Source: an uncultured Kiloniellaceae bacterium (GTDB lineage: Bacteria > Pseudomonadota > Alphaproteobacteria > Kiloniellales > Kiloniellaceae). From it: a DNA stretch of 64,000 bases. The notes under the pieces were generated by a model. That model had not been told where the DNA came from. It ran no database searches and saw nothing but the letters and a program-made list of their open reading frames with translations. Below, one piece after another: positions 34,534 to 42,848 of the stretch. Position numbers and translations under genes: made by a program. The stretch spans positions 1 through 64,000 of the forward strand of contig CANMQP010000002.1 in assembly GCA_947500035.1 (NCBI GenBank). The letters are read 5' to 3'. Every line of letters begins with the position of its first letter. The first letter of the stretch is position 1.

Positions 34534-36357
34534 TCATAAGATCATTGCCTTGCCCTGAGCCAAAGCGGATTGCATCGTCTTGACCACGACAAAAGCGTCG
34601 CGCAGATGGCTGCGTTCCAGGTCCGAGAGCGTACTGGGAATCATGAAGTTGTCGGGCCGTCCGCCGGCTTGAATACAGCCGAGTTGATGCCGCAAACGCG
34701 TCATGGCAATCAGGTCATAAGCATCGAGGAGGTCGCGCGCACCCGACGGACTGAGCACATCGGTCTCCGCCGCTGCCAGCAGGCGCCCCCGCGTGTTAAC
34801 TACCTGTAACTTTCCCTGAATAGCGTAAATGCGCGCCAGGTCAACGACTGGAACCACTCCGTTCAGCTTGAGATCCACACTGTTTTTATGTTCGCCGGAC
34901 CTGATGGTGGCGAAGCTCCGGAACAGGCTCAGGGGCGGCACGTGCTTGACGGAATTCGCAATCATGTGTGCGACAAAAATACTGTTGCCCGACGCCCGGT
35001 CCAAAGTCTCGGCGATCAACTCTCCATGAAGACATGTCTCTCCACCGATCGGGCGCAGATCGAACATCACAGAAGCCAGCATCTGAGCCATCGGGTCCGG
35101 CTTTCGGATCCAGCCTGCGAAGTAATCGCGCCAGACCGACAGAGGCTGGCACCAGCGCGGATTGGTTGCCATCATCTCTCCGGGGCAATAGTAATAGCCG
35201 CAGGCGTCGAGACCGTCGGAGACGAACTTGGCGAGCGCCTGGAAGTACTCCATATCCTCGGAACGCGCCGCATCGTCCAGGATCAGGCAATTGTCCTGGT
35301 CGGAGACGCCGGTTTGCTCGCGCCGTCCTTGACTGCCGCATGCCAGCCATAGGTAGGGAACCGGTGGTGCCCCGAGCTTCTCTTCGGCAAGGCTGAGCAA
35401 ACGCCGGGTGGCGGCATCGCCAATATCGGTGATCAGACGGGTCGTGACGTCATGCCGGGTTCCCGCCGCGACGAGTTGGACAAGAAGGTCCGGAATCTGC
35501 GCAACGGTCTTAGCCAGCGCGGATTGATTGCGCGCAGAGGCAATCTCGCGGATCAGACTCCCGGACGATACCACCCGGTGCCGCGTCAGATCGGTTTGAG
35601 TCACGATCCCAACCAGCTCGTCATCCCTGGTGATCGGCACATGCCCGATGTTCCGTTCCAGCATTTCATGCAACACATCGGCGCAGAGTGCATCGTGGCT
35701 GAGCGCGACCGGATCCGGTGTCATGATTTCGCCTACCGGCGTGCTGCCAGGCAAGCCCTCGGCAAGTCCCTTTTCAGTCAGGTCCTGGGTCGTAAGAATG
35801 CCCACAGGCCGGCGCCCTTCCACCACAACCAGACACGAAATGCTCCGGTCACGCATGGCCCGGGCAGCGGCAATCAACTCCGTTTCCGTTCCACAGGTCA
35901 TCGGATCGGAAGTCATGAGCTCGGAAACCGGTAAGGTGTAGAGCGTGTCGACGGAGACATTGGACCCGCGCGACCGATTGAAAAAGCGCGCAAAGTCAGC
36001 GCTTTCATGGAGAAGCTTTTGAAAAACATCGGAAGGTAAAACATAAAGCAGCGAGTCCGACACCGCCTGCGCCGACGTTGCCGCAAGGCCGTCGCGCATC
36101 AGTCCGCGTTCGCCGAAAGAGTTACGGGGTCCCAGAATCGAGACCAGCGATCCATTGGGCTCGCGCACCTCGACCTCCCCCGATGCGATCAGATAGATGC
36201 CATCGAGCGCGTCACCGGCATTGTAGATTTGTTGGCCTTTTGTGACCTCGGTCGGCACCAGACGAGCGGCCAGCTCGCTGCGCGCTTCACTCGCCAAACT
36301 GTCATAGGGATGCAGCAAGCTGAGGAATTCCGCAGTAACTGTGACCTGAGTATTCAT
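34534..36357 (-). CDS. cNMP-binding/CBS/DUF294 nucleotidyltransferase-like protein
   Basis: A 607-residue cytoplasmic regulator-like protein. Order of domains: cyclic-nucleotide-binding fold (about 15-125; FGERGLMRDGLAATSAQA), two CBS motifs (about 147-270; TLPVSELMTSDP, then STPVGEIMTPDP), a nucleotidyltransferase-like part with GSQGRREQT and SDQDNCLI near 345-365, and a helical DUF294 C-terminal domain. The G-S...D-x-D core resembles GlnD/GlnE-type uridylyl- or adenylyltransferases, so it may modify a partner in reply to adenine nucleotides. I start at the ATG at 36357. Such proteins cluster with SSS symporters and acs, pointing to control of acetate uptake. Confidence 0.88.
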   Translation of the reverse strand: MNTQVTVTAEFLSLLHPYDSLASEARSELAARLVPTEVTKGQQIYNAGDALDGIYLIASGEVEVREPNGSLVSILGPRNSFGERGLMRDGLAATSAQAVSDSLLYVLPSDVFQKLLHESADFARFFNRSRGSNVSVDTLYTLPVSELMTSDPMTCGTETELIAAARAMRDRSISCLVVVEGRRPVGILTTQDLTEKGLAEGLPGSTPVGEIMTPDPVALSHDALCADVLHEMLERNIGHVPITRDDELVGIVTQTDLTRHRVVSSGSLIREIASARNQSALAKTVAQIPDLLVQLVAAGTRHDVTTRLITDIGDAATRRLLSLAEEKLGAPPVPYLWLACGSQGRREQTGVSDQDNCLILDDAARSEDMEYFQALAKFVSDGLDACGYYYCPGEMMATNPRWCQPLSVWRDYFAGWIRKPDPMAQMLASVMFDLRPIGGETCLHGELIAETLDRASGNSIFVAHMIANSVKHVPPLSLFRSFATIRSGEHKNSVDLKLNGVVPVVDLARIYAIQGKLQVVNTRGRLLAAAETDVLSPSGARDLLDAYDLIAMTRLRHQLGCIQAGGRPDNFMIPSTLSDLERSHLRDAFVVVKTMQSALAQGKAMIL

Positions 36358-36394
36358 GCCCAACTCGTTGTGTGAAAGACCTCTTGAGAGAGGG

Positions 36395-36438
36395 GATGCA
36401 GCCCCTTTTGGATCGTCTATGGGACGAGGGGCTGCATC
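36395..36438 (-). other. Long hairpin behind the symporter gene
   Basis: GATGCAGCCCC and GGGGCTGCATC pair over 11 bases; inside, TCGTC and GACGA pair around TATGG. It separates the acs/symporter genes from the DUF294 group. Without a T run it may reduce read-through or guard the upstream mRNA. Confidence 0.6.
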
Positions 36439-36495
36439 ATCTTACAACGGACGCCGGTTACGTCTAGGTGACGTCCGTCGGCTGCATACGCAGGG

Positions 36496-38265
36496 TTAGT
36501 GCGTCGTGGCCGCTCCCGCACCACGGGGAATCCGGATGCTTTCAACCAGGTCCTGGATCTCCTGCGGTGGCTCATCGGTCATCCGCGAGATACCGATGGC
36601 AACGGCGAAGTTAAGCATTGCACCGATTGCACCGATCGAGAGAGGCGAAATACCGAAGATCCAGTTCTCTGGCGTATCTGCCAGGAAGTTGGTGCCCGGA
36701 ATGAACAGCCACCCCTTGTAGGAGAAGATATAGACCAGGGTGAAGATCAGACCAGCCAGCATGCCCGCGACCGCGCCCTTGTTGTTCACCCGCTTCGAGA
36801 AGATTCCCATCATCAAGGCGGGGAAGATCGAAGCGGCTGCCAGACCAAAGGCCAGGGCAACGGTTTGCGCCGCAAATCCGGGTGGATTGAGCCCGAGATA
36901 GGTTGCGACCACGATCGCAACTGCCATCGCAATCCGGGCCGCCAAGAGTTCACCCTTTTCCGAGATCTTCGGGTTGATTGCACCCTTGATCAGATCATGA
37001 CTGACCGCCGAGGAAATCGCGAGCAGCAAACCAGCTGCCGTTGAAAGTGCCGCCGCAAGACCACCGGCAGCAACAAGAGCAATGACCCAACCCGGAAGCT
37101 GCGCGATCTCCGGATTTGCGAGCACCAGAATGTCGCGGTTCACATTCAACTCAGAACCCTGCCAACCGTTCGCCGCAGCAGTCGCCGCAAAGCTCTCGGA
37201 CTTGTCGTTGTAGAACTGAATCCGTCCGTCACCGTTCTTGTCCTCGAACTTGAGCAGACCGGTCACTTCCCAGTTTTTCATCCAGTCCGGACGTTCGTCG
37301 TAGGCCAGCGAGTCCTGGGTCGGTCCGTTCGGATAGATGGTATCCACCAGGTTCAGGCGTGCCATGGCGCCAACCGCAGGCGCGGTCAGATACAGCAGCG
37401 CGATGAACACCAGTGCCCAACCGGCGGACCAGCGGGCGTCGGCCACCTTCGGCACGGTGAAGAAGCGGATGATAACGTGCGGCAGGCCTGCCGTACCGAT
37501 CATGAGCGACAGGGTAAAGAGCACCATGTTGAAGGTATTGGTATGATGTCCGGTGTAGCTGTTGAATCCGAGATCGGCGATGACCTGATCCAGCTTTTCG
37601 AGCAGCGGAACGCCTGACGCCACGTGCTCGGAGAAGAGCCCCAGCGGCGGCAACGCCATGCCTGTCAGTTGCAGCGAGATGAATATCGCCGGCACCGTAT
37701 AAGCCAGAATCAGCACACAGTACTGCGCGACCTGCGTATAGGTGATCCCCTTCATGCCACCCAGGACCGCATAGAAGAACACAATGCCCGCACCGATGAA
37801 GAGACCGATCTCCTTGTCCACTTCCAGGAAGCGGGAGAAGGCAACGCCAACACCGGTCATCTGACCGATCACATAAGTGATCGAAGCGATAATCAGGCAG
37901 GCAACCGCAACCAGACGCGCGGTCGGGCTGTAGAAGCGGTCTCCGATGAACTCAGGCACGGTGAACTTGCCGAACTTGCGCAGATAAGGCGCAAGCAGCA
38001 ACGCCAGCAGCACGTAGCCACCCGTCCAGCCCATGAGGAAAGAGGAGTTGTCATAGCCGGTAAAGGCAATCAGCCCGGCCATGGAGATAAAGGACGCAGC
38101 GGACATCCAGTCCGCGGCTGTCGCCATCCCGTTCGTGACCGGATGGACGCCGCGGCTGGCCGCATAGAATTCGGAGGTCGAGCCTGCCCGGGCCCAGACC
38201 GCAATGCCGATGTAGAGCGCAAAGCTTGCCCCCACGATCAGCAAGTTGAGTGTATATTGCTCCAT
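36496..38265 (-). CDS. Sodium:solute symporter, VC_2705-like subfamily
   Basis: A 589-residue SSS-family carrier with about 13 membrane helices. Family marks: YAASRGVHPVTNGMATAADW near residue 35 and LPHVIIRFFTVP near 265. A periplasmic insert near 320-370 (DGRIQFYNDKSESF) marks the subfamily TIGR03648, which works with a small DUF4212 subunit. Related ActP takes up acetate; the direct neighbour acs makes acetate or another short carboxylate the best guess. It follows the DUF4212 gene by 12 bases. Confidence 0.9.
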   Translation of the reverse strand: MEQYTLNLLIVGASFALYIGIAVWARAGSTSEFYAASRGVHPVTNGMATAADWMSAASFISMAGLIAFTGYDNSSFLMGWTGGYVLLALLLAPYLRKFGKFTVPEFIGDRFYSPTARLVAVACLIIASITYVIGQMTGVGVAFSRFLEVDKEIGLFIGAGIVFFYAVLGGMKGITYTQVAQYCVLILAYTVPAIFISLQLTGMALPPLGLFSEHVASGVPLLEKLDQVIADLGFNSYTGHHTNTFNMVLFTLSLMIGTAGLPHVIIRFFTVPKVADARWSAGWALVFIALLYLTAPAVGAMARLNLVDTIYPNGPTQDSLAYDERPDWMKNWEVTGLLKFEDKNGDGRIQFYNDKSESFAATAAANGWQGSELNVNRDILVLANPEIAQLPGWVIALVAAGGLAAALSTAAGLLLAISSAVSHDLIKGAINPKISEKGELLAARIAMAVAIVVATYLGLNPPGFAAQTVALAFGLAAASIFPALMMGIFSKRVNNKGAVAGMLAGLIFTLVYIFSYKGWLFIPGTNFLADTPENWIFGISPLSIGAIGAMLNFAVAIGISRMTDEPPQEIQDLVESIRIPRGAGAATTH

Positions 38266-38277
38266 TGTCGAGTCCCC

Positions 38278-38538
38278 CTACTCTTCGTCGACGCCGTGTT
38301 CACGGTCAAGCCGGTTCATGCGGAAGGCGTAGAAAAAGATCAACGCCAGGAAAACAAGGATTGAACCCTGCTGCGCGAACCAGAAACCCAGATCCGTGCC
38401 GCCGACCGAAATGCCGGAGAGCAGCGGACGCAGGACGATTCCAAAACCGAAGGATACCAGTGCCCAGATGATGAGACAGACAGTCACGATCCGGATGTTT
38501 GTCGCCCAGTAGACATTGTTCGAGGGCTTATCCGACAT
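38278..38538 (-). CDS. DUF4212 small symporter subunit
   Basis: An 86-residue protein with two membrane helices (IVTVCLIIWALVSFGFGIVL and GSILVFLALIFFYAFRMN). The start NVYWATNIRIV and the end FRMNRLDREHGVDEE are typical of the small partner (TIGR03647) of VC_2705-type symporters. GGGAG precedes its ATG, and it directly precedes the large subunit gene. Confidence 0.92.
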   Translation of the reverse strand: MSDKPSNNVYWATNIRIVTVCLIIWALVSFGFGIVLRPLLSGISVGGTDLGFWFAQQGSILVFLALIFFYAFRMNRLDREHGVDEE

Positions 38539-38717
38539 TGTTTCACTCCCTTTTTGTTAATGGTTTTCACTTACGGGTTCGTACCGGCGCGAGCGCCGTC
38601 ACGGCAGATTCGCCTTACAACAAGCATGATCCGATTCCTTGTGGTTGCAAAGAGTTTTAGAAGCTCAGCCGTTTTCGAATCCGCGCATCACCTGCGGCAG
38701 CACGCGGGCTGCAGCCT

Positions 38718-40694
38718 CTAGTCCCGGTTCATTCGAGTCTCGATCAGGTTATCCACAACCTGTGGCTCAGCCAGCGTCGAGATATCTCCAAGCGCACCGA
38801 AATCGTTTTCGGCGATCTTGCGAAGGATCCTGCGCATAATTTTGCCGGAACGTGTTTTTGGCAGGCCCGGTGCCCATTGAATCAGATCCGGGCTCGCAAT
38901 GGGGCCGATCTCTGTGCGGACCCAGGTGCGGAGTTCCTTGCGTAGTTCTTCCGACGGCGCCTCCGAAGCCATTAGTGTGACAAAGCAATAGATACCCTGT
39001 CCCTTAATATCGTGGGGATAGCCGACAACGGCGGCTTCAGCGACCTTGGGATGGGCAACCAGAGCACTCTCGACTTCGGCGGTTCCCATCCGGTGACCCG
39101 ACACATTGATGACATCGTCCACGCGTCCGGTGATCCAGTAGTAACCGTCCTCATCCCGGCGGCAACCGTCACCGGCGAAATAATAACCCGCGTAGTTCGA
39201 GAAGTAGGTCGACATGAAGCGTTCGTGATCGCCCCAGACCGTGCGCATCTGACCCGGCCAGCTATCCTTGATCGCGAGCACACCTTCCGCCTTGGTTTCT
39301 GTCACCTCAGCCCCGGACTGTGGTTCCAGCACTACCGGTTGGACCCCGAAGAATGGAGTTGTCGCAGAGCCGGGTTTTGTCGGTGTCGCTCCAGGCAGCG
39401 GTGTGATCATATGTCCACCTGTTTCCGTCTGCCACCAAGTATCGACGATGGGACAACGGCCCTTCCCGACAACCGTGTTATACCAGTTCCAGGCCTCCGG
39501 ATTGATCGGCTCGCCGACCGTTCCGAGAACCCGGAGCGAACTGAGATCACAGCTCTCAACATAGTTCTCGCCCTGCCCCATCAAAGCACGGATCGCGGTG
39601 GGCGCGGTATAGAACTGGTTGACCTTGTGCTTCTCGCAAACTTGCCAGAAACGACTAGCGTCGGGATAGGTCGGAACGCCCTCGAACATCACGGTGATCG
39701 CGCCGTTGGCCAAGGGTCCGTAGACGATGTAGGAGTGCCCGGTCACCCAGCCGACATCGGCGGTACACCAGAAGACATCACCCTCGTGATAGTCGAAGGT
39801 GTACTGGTGAGTCATAGCCGCAAAGACGAGATAACCGCCCGTCGAATGCACCACGCCCTTCGGTTTGCCGGTCGAACCTGATGTGTAGAGAATGAAGAGC
39901 GGATCTTCGGCGGCCATTTCCTCCGGCGCACAATCACCGCTCACGTCGGCCATCTCGGCCAACACATCCACGTCGCGGCCCTCGACCCAGGTGGTCTGTC
40001 CGCCCGTATGTTTGACCACCAGGCACTTAACCTTGTCGGAACAATGCAATAGCGCGGCATCGGCATTGGATTTGAGCGGCGTGACCCGGCCACCGCGCGG
40101 CGCTTCGTCCGCCGTGATGACCAGCTTGGCCTCGCTGTCGTTGATCCGGTTGGCAAGCGCGTCCGGTGAAAAACCGGCAAAAACAATCGAGTGAATAGCG
40201 CCGATTCGAGCACAAGCCAGCATCGCATAGGCCGCTTGAGGAATCATCGGCAGATAGATCACCACACGATCGCCCTTGCCGACGCCTTGGGCCTTAAAGA
40301 CGTTCGCCATCCGGCAAACCTGATCATGAAGCGCGCTGTATGTAATCTTTTGCACGGGGGTGGCCGGATCGTCCGGCTCCCAGATGATCGCCGTCTGATC
40401 GCCACGCGTTGCCAGATGCCGGTCGATGCAGTTGGCCGCAACATTCAGCGTGCCATCCTCATACCATTTGATCGACACGTCCGGGATCTGGAAGTTGGTG
40501 TTCTTGACCTTGCTGTAGGGCTTGATCCAGTCCAGCCGACGCCCTTGCTCGCGCCAGAAACCCTCAGGGTCGGATACCGACTCAGTATACATCTTCTTGT
40601 ATGTCGCGGCATCGGCGTGGGTTTGCGCCGCAGCAGATGGGGGAACGGGAACAGTATCGGTTTGCGCGGAATCGATCGTTGGTGCCTGCGTCAT
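38718..40694 (-). CDS. acs: Acetyl-CoA synthetase
   Basis: Acs activates acetate to acetyl-CoA through acetyl-AMP. The 658-residue length is normal. Visible motifs are [12 protein letters not shown] near residue 270, [12 protein letters not shown], the hinge region [18 protein letters not shown] and the catalytic lysine in RSGKIMRR near 618, the site inactivated by acetylation in homologues. GGAGGAAGCACC stands before the ATG at 40694, better than an upstream frame. Together with the symporter behind it and malate synthase G at 23-25 kb it gives growth on acetate. Two inverted repeats upstream may be its control sites. Confidence 0.97.
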   Translation of the reverse strand: MTQAPTIDSAQTDTVPVPPSAAAQTHADAATYKKMYTESVSDPEGFWREQGRRLDWIKPYSKVKNTNFQIPDVSIKWYEDGTLNVAANCIDRHLATRGDQTAIIWEPDDPATPVQKITYSALHDQVCRMANVFKAQGVGKGDRVVIYLPMIPQAAYAMLACARIGAIHSIVFAGFSPDALANRINDSEAKLVITADEAPRGGRVTPLKSNADAALLHCSDKVKCLVVKHTGGQTTWVEGRDVDVLAEMADVSGDCAPEEMAAEDPLFILYTSGSTGKPKGVVHSTGGYLVFAAMTHQYTFDYHEGDVFWCTADVGWVTGHSYIVYGPLANGAITVMFEGVPTYPDASRFWQVCEKHKVNQFYTAPTAIRALMGQGENYVESCDLSSLRVLGTVGEPINPEAWNWYNTVVGKGRCPIVDTWWQTETGGHMITPLPGATPTKPGSATTPFFGVQPVVLEPQSGAEVTETKAEGVLAIKDSWPGQMRTVWGDHERFMSTYFSNYAGYYFAGDGCRRDEDGYYWITGRVDDVINVSGHRMGTAEVESALVAHPKVAEAAVVGYPHDIKGQGIYCFVTLMASEAPSEELRKELRTWVRTEIGPIASPDLIQWAPGLPKTRSGKIMRRILRKIAENDFGALGDISTLAEPQVVDNLIETRMNRD

Positions 40695-40745
40695 GGTGCT
40701 TCCTCCATAGGGTCTCGAAGTCTTAAGCTTCGTTAACCAATAGAA

Positions 40746-40811
40746 AAACAAACATTGGTCAAAAAATCAAATATTTGTTTATCTTCAATATGTTATTTGT
40801 CAAAAAATAAC
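40746..40811. promoter_or_regulatory. Candidate operators upstream of acs
   Basis: AAACAAACATT (40746-40756) and AATATTTGTTT (40770-40780) form an inverted repeat with one mismatch; GTTATTT (40792-40798) and AAATAAC (40805-40811) form an exact one. GTCAAAAAAT also occurs twice in direct order (40758 and 40799), 41 bases or four helical turns apart. All lie 50-120 bases before the acs ATG, in an AT-rich stretch. Confidence 0.45.
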
Positions 40812-41345
40812 AGAGATGCATATATTTTTTGTAAATTTCTTCTACGGGTTGAAACAATTGCCGACAGGAGACCTGGAGAACTCTAAAGCTTTCGGTTGCC
40901 CGAATGCAGGATACTCTATCGCGACGGCAACAGAGTTGCGGCGCACGAATTCGCGTTTTTAACGGCCATCAAGGGATTTTGGCGCAACCCGCTCCATTAA
41001 GTCTGTTCAACCGCAAGGCCCGGAATAGGCAACCAGATGGAATTGTCAAAGCGCGAGGCCAAAACGCTGCAAATGAGCGCTCTGCAGCTCGAGGCCGCAA
41101 TTCATTTGGCTCAATGACTGTCTAAATTCTGAATTTTTTTTCAAGCACAGTGATCGAGAGTCTCATGGGCGAGCGCGGCAGCATCTCCAAAACCTAACGA
41201 AGACTCATAGATGGCGGACCAATTGAATCGCCGAGGTCCGACAGAATTGAGCGATCGCCGTTACAGGTGATTTTAGAGAGCCCGTAAACCGAATCGGACC
41301 CTGAAGGGCTCGGGTGGTTTTGAGAGATTACTATTTGAATGATCG
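40812..41345. other. Intergenic region between cysG and acs
   Basis: About 530 bases behind the cysG stop. I see no gene or clear terminator here; the AT content falls towards 41000. Confidence 0.4.
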
Positions 41346-42848
41346 CTAAAGGTCGGCGCTGATCCTCGTTTCCGAATTTGGCGCAGGCATGCAGCAGTCC
41401 TCCTCTTGCACGCCGAAGACAGATCCGATTCCGATTAGGACAGGCTCATCCGGGAGAAGCGCTTTAACACCCGCGCCAAGATCCCCGAGACTGCCGAACC
41501 AGGTCTTTTGCGTCGGTCGCGACAATCCAGCGCAGGCAACCACAGGCGTTACCGGGTCCATGTCATTCGCAATCAGGGTTGCCGAGATCTGGGCGGCTGT
41601 CCCCCGCCCCATGTAAAAAACGGTTGTCGTCTTGGGGTCGGCGACAGCACGCCAGTCGATGTCATCAGGCAGTATGCCTTTGCGTGAGTGGCCGGTAACG
41701 AAACGCAACGATCGGGCATGATCACGATGGGTCAGAGAAATTCCGAGCGCAGATGCCATCGCCGCGGCCGCAGTTATGCCGGGGACTGTCGATACGCTAA
41801 TGCCCTGGTCTTGCAGCCACTCGATTTCTTCTCCCGCGCGGCCAAACACCATTGGGTCGCCGGACTTCAGCCGCACGACACTTTTTCCTGCCTTTGCCAG
41901 CTTCGCCATCATCTCGTTGATATCTTCCTGACGGCAGCTTTCCCGGCCACCACGCTTACCGACCAACATGCGTTTTGCTTCTCGTCGGGCGAGTTCAAGC
42001 ACTTCGTCGGAAACCAGATTGTCGTGGAGAATGATGTCCGCGGACTGTAACGCCCGAACCGCCTTCAGCGTCAGAAACTCGGCATCACCCGGTCCGGCGC
42101 CAACCAAGGTCACCTGCCCAAATTCCGATCCCCGCGCTCGGGATTTATGCTGGATCTCTGCCAGGAGAGTTTCCCTGGTGTTTGGGTTCGGCGGTGCGCC
42201 AAAGGCAAGGTTGGAGAACTGCTCCCAAAACCAACGTCTTTGCCGTTTTGACGTCAGACGGCTGGAAACCTCCCTACGCAGACCTCTGGCCATCGTGGCC
42301 CAATTCGCCAGCGACGAAGGGATGAGGGTTTCAATGCGTCTTCGGATCGCTTGCGTCAGAATGGGAGAAGATGCATCGCTTGAGATGCCGATCACCACCG
42401 GCGAGCGGTTGACGATCGATCCGAACTGAAATGCACAGTACTCCGGTTTATCAATGATGTTAACCGGTACACCCCAAGCCTTCGCCGCCCGGCGGAATGC
42501 GTCCGCCTCGTCATCACTCGCAATATCGCCGATCGCGACGGCGGCGCCGCAGAAGTTCTCATCTTTCCATGCCTGCCGATGCCAAACGATGCGTCCTGGT
42601 CGCGTGCTGTCTCTCAAAAGCGGACGAAAGCCGGAATCGAGTTCTTCGGCATAGAGATGAACCCGCGCACCTGCGGCTATGAGCAGCTCGACTTTCCAGG
42701 CAGCCGCTTCAGACCCGCCAGCCACCAGGACCTTGTTACCTTCCAGCTTGAAGAACAAGGGCAATGTTGCGAGGGGCGCGATGCGCTGCGCCGCTGGACG
42801 ATCGCTTCCCGTTTCCCGGCTATTCGGCAGCAACGACAGACTCTGCAT
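41346..42848 (-). CDS. cysG: Sirohaem synthase (trifunctional)
   Basis: A 500-residue protein of two parts. Residues 1-215 are precorrin-2 dehydrogenase/ferrochelatase (FKLEGNKVLVAGGSEAAAWK, then PVNIIDKPEYCAFQFGSIV). Residues 245-490 are uroporphyrinogen-III methyltransferase (VTLVGAGPGDAEFLTLKAVR, VRLKSGDPMVFGRAGEEI, PVVACAGLSRPTQ). It makes the sirohaem of nitrite reductase NirB, which explains its place at the operon end. The ATG at 42848 follows GGAG and lies inside nasA, overlapping 29 bases. Confidence 0.95.
   Translation of the reverse strand: MQSLSLLPNSRETGSDRPAAQRIAPLATLPLFFKLEGNKVLVAGGSEAAAWKVELLIAAGARVHLYAEELDSGFRPLLRDSTRPGRIVWHRQAWKDENFCGAAVAIGDIASDDEADAFRRAAKAWGVPVNIIDKPEYCAFQFGSIVNRSPVVIGISSDASSPILTQAIRRRIETLIPSSLANWATMARGLRREVSSRLTSKRQRRWFWEQFSNLAFGAPPNPNTRETLLAEIQHKSRARGSEFGQVTLVGAGPGDAEFLTLKAVRALQSADIILHDNLVSDEVLELARREAKRMLVGKRGGRESCRQEDINEMMAKLAKAGKSVVRLKSGDPMVFGRAGEEIEWLQDQGISVSTVPGITAAAAMASALGISLTHRDHARSLRFVTGHSRKGILPDDIDWRAVADPKTTTVFYMGRGTAAQISATLIANDMDPVTPVVACAGLSRPTQKTWFGSLGDLGAGVKALLPDEPVLIGIGSVFGVQEEDCCMPAPNSETRISADL

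Noticed and set aside
40904-41125. A 73-codon plus-strand frame upstream of acs
   Set aside because: No ribosome site or recognisable protein character.
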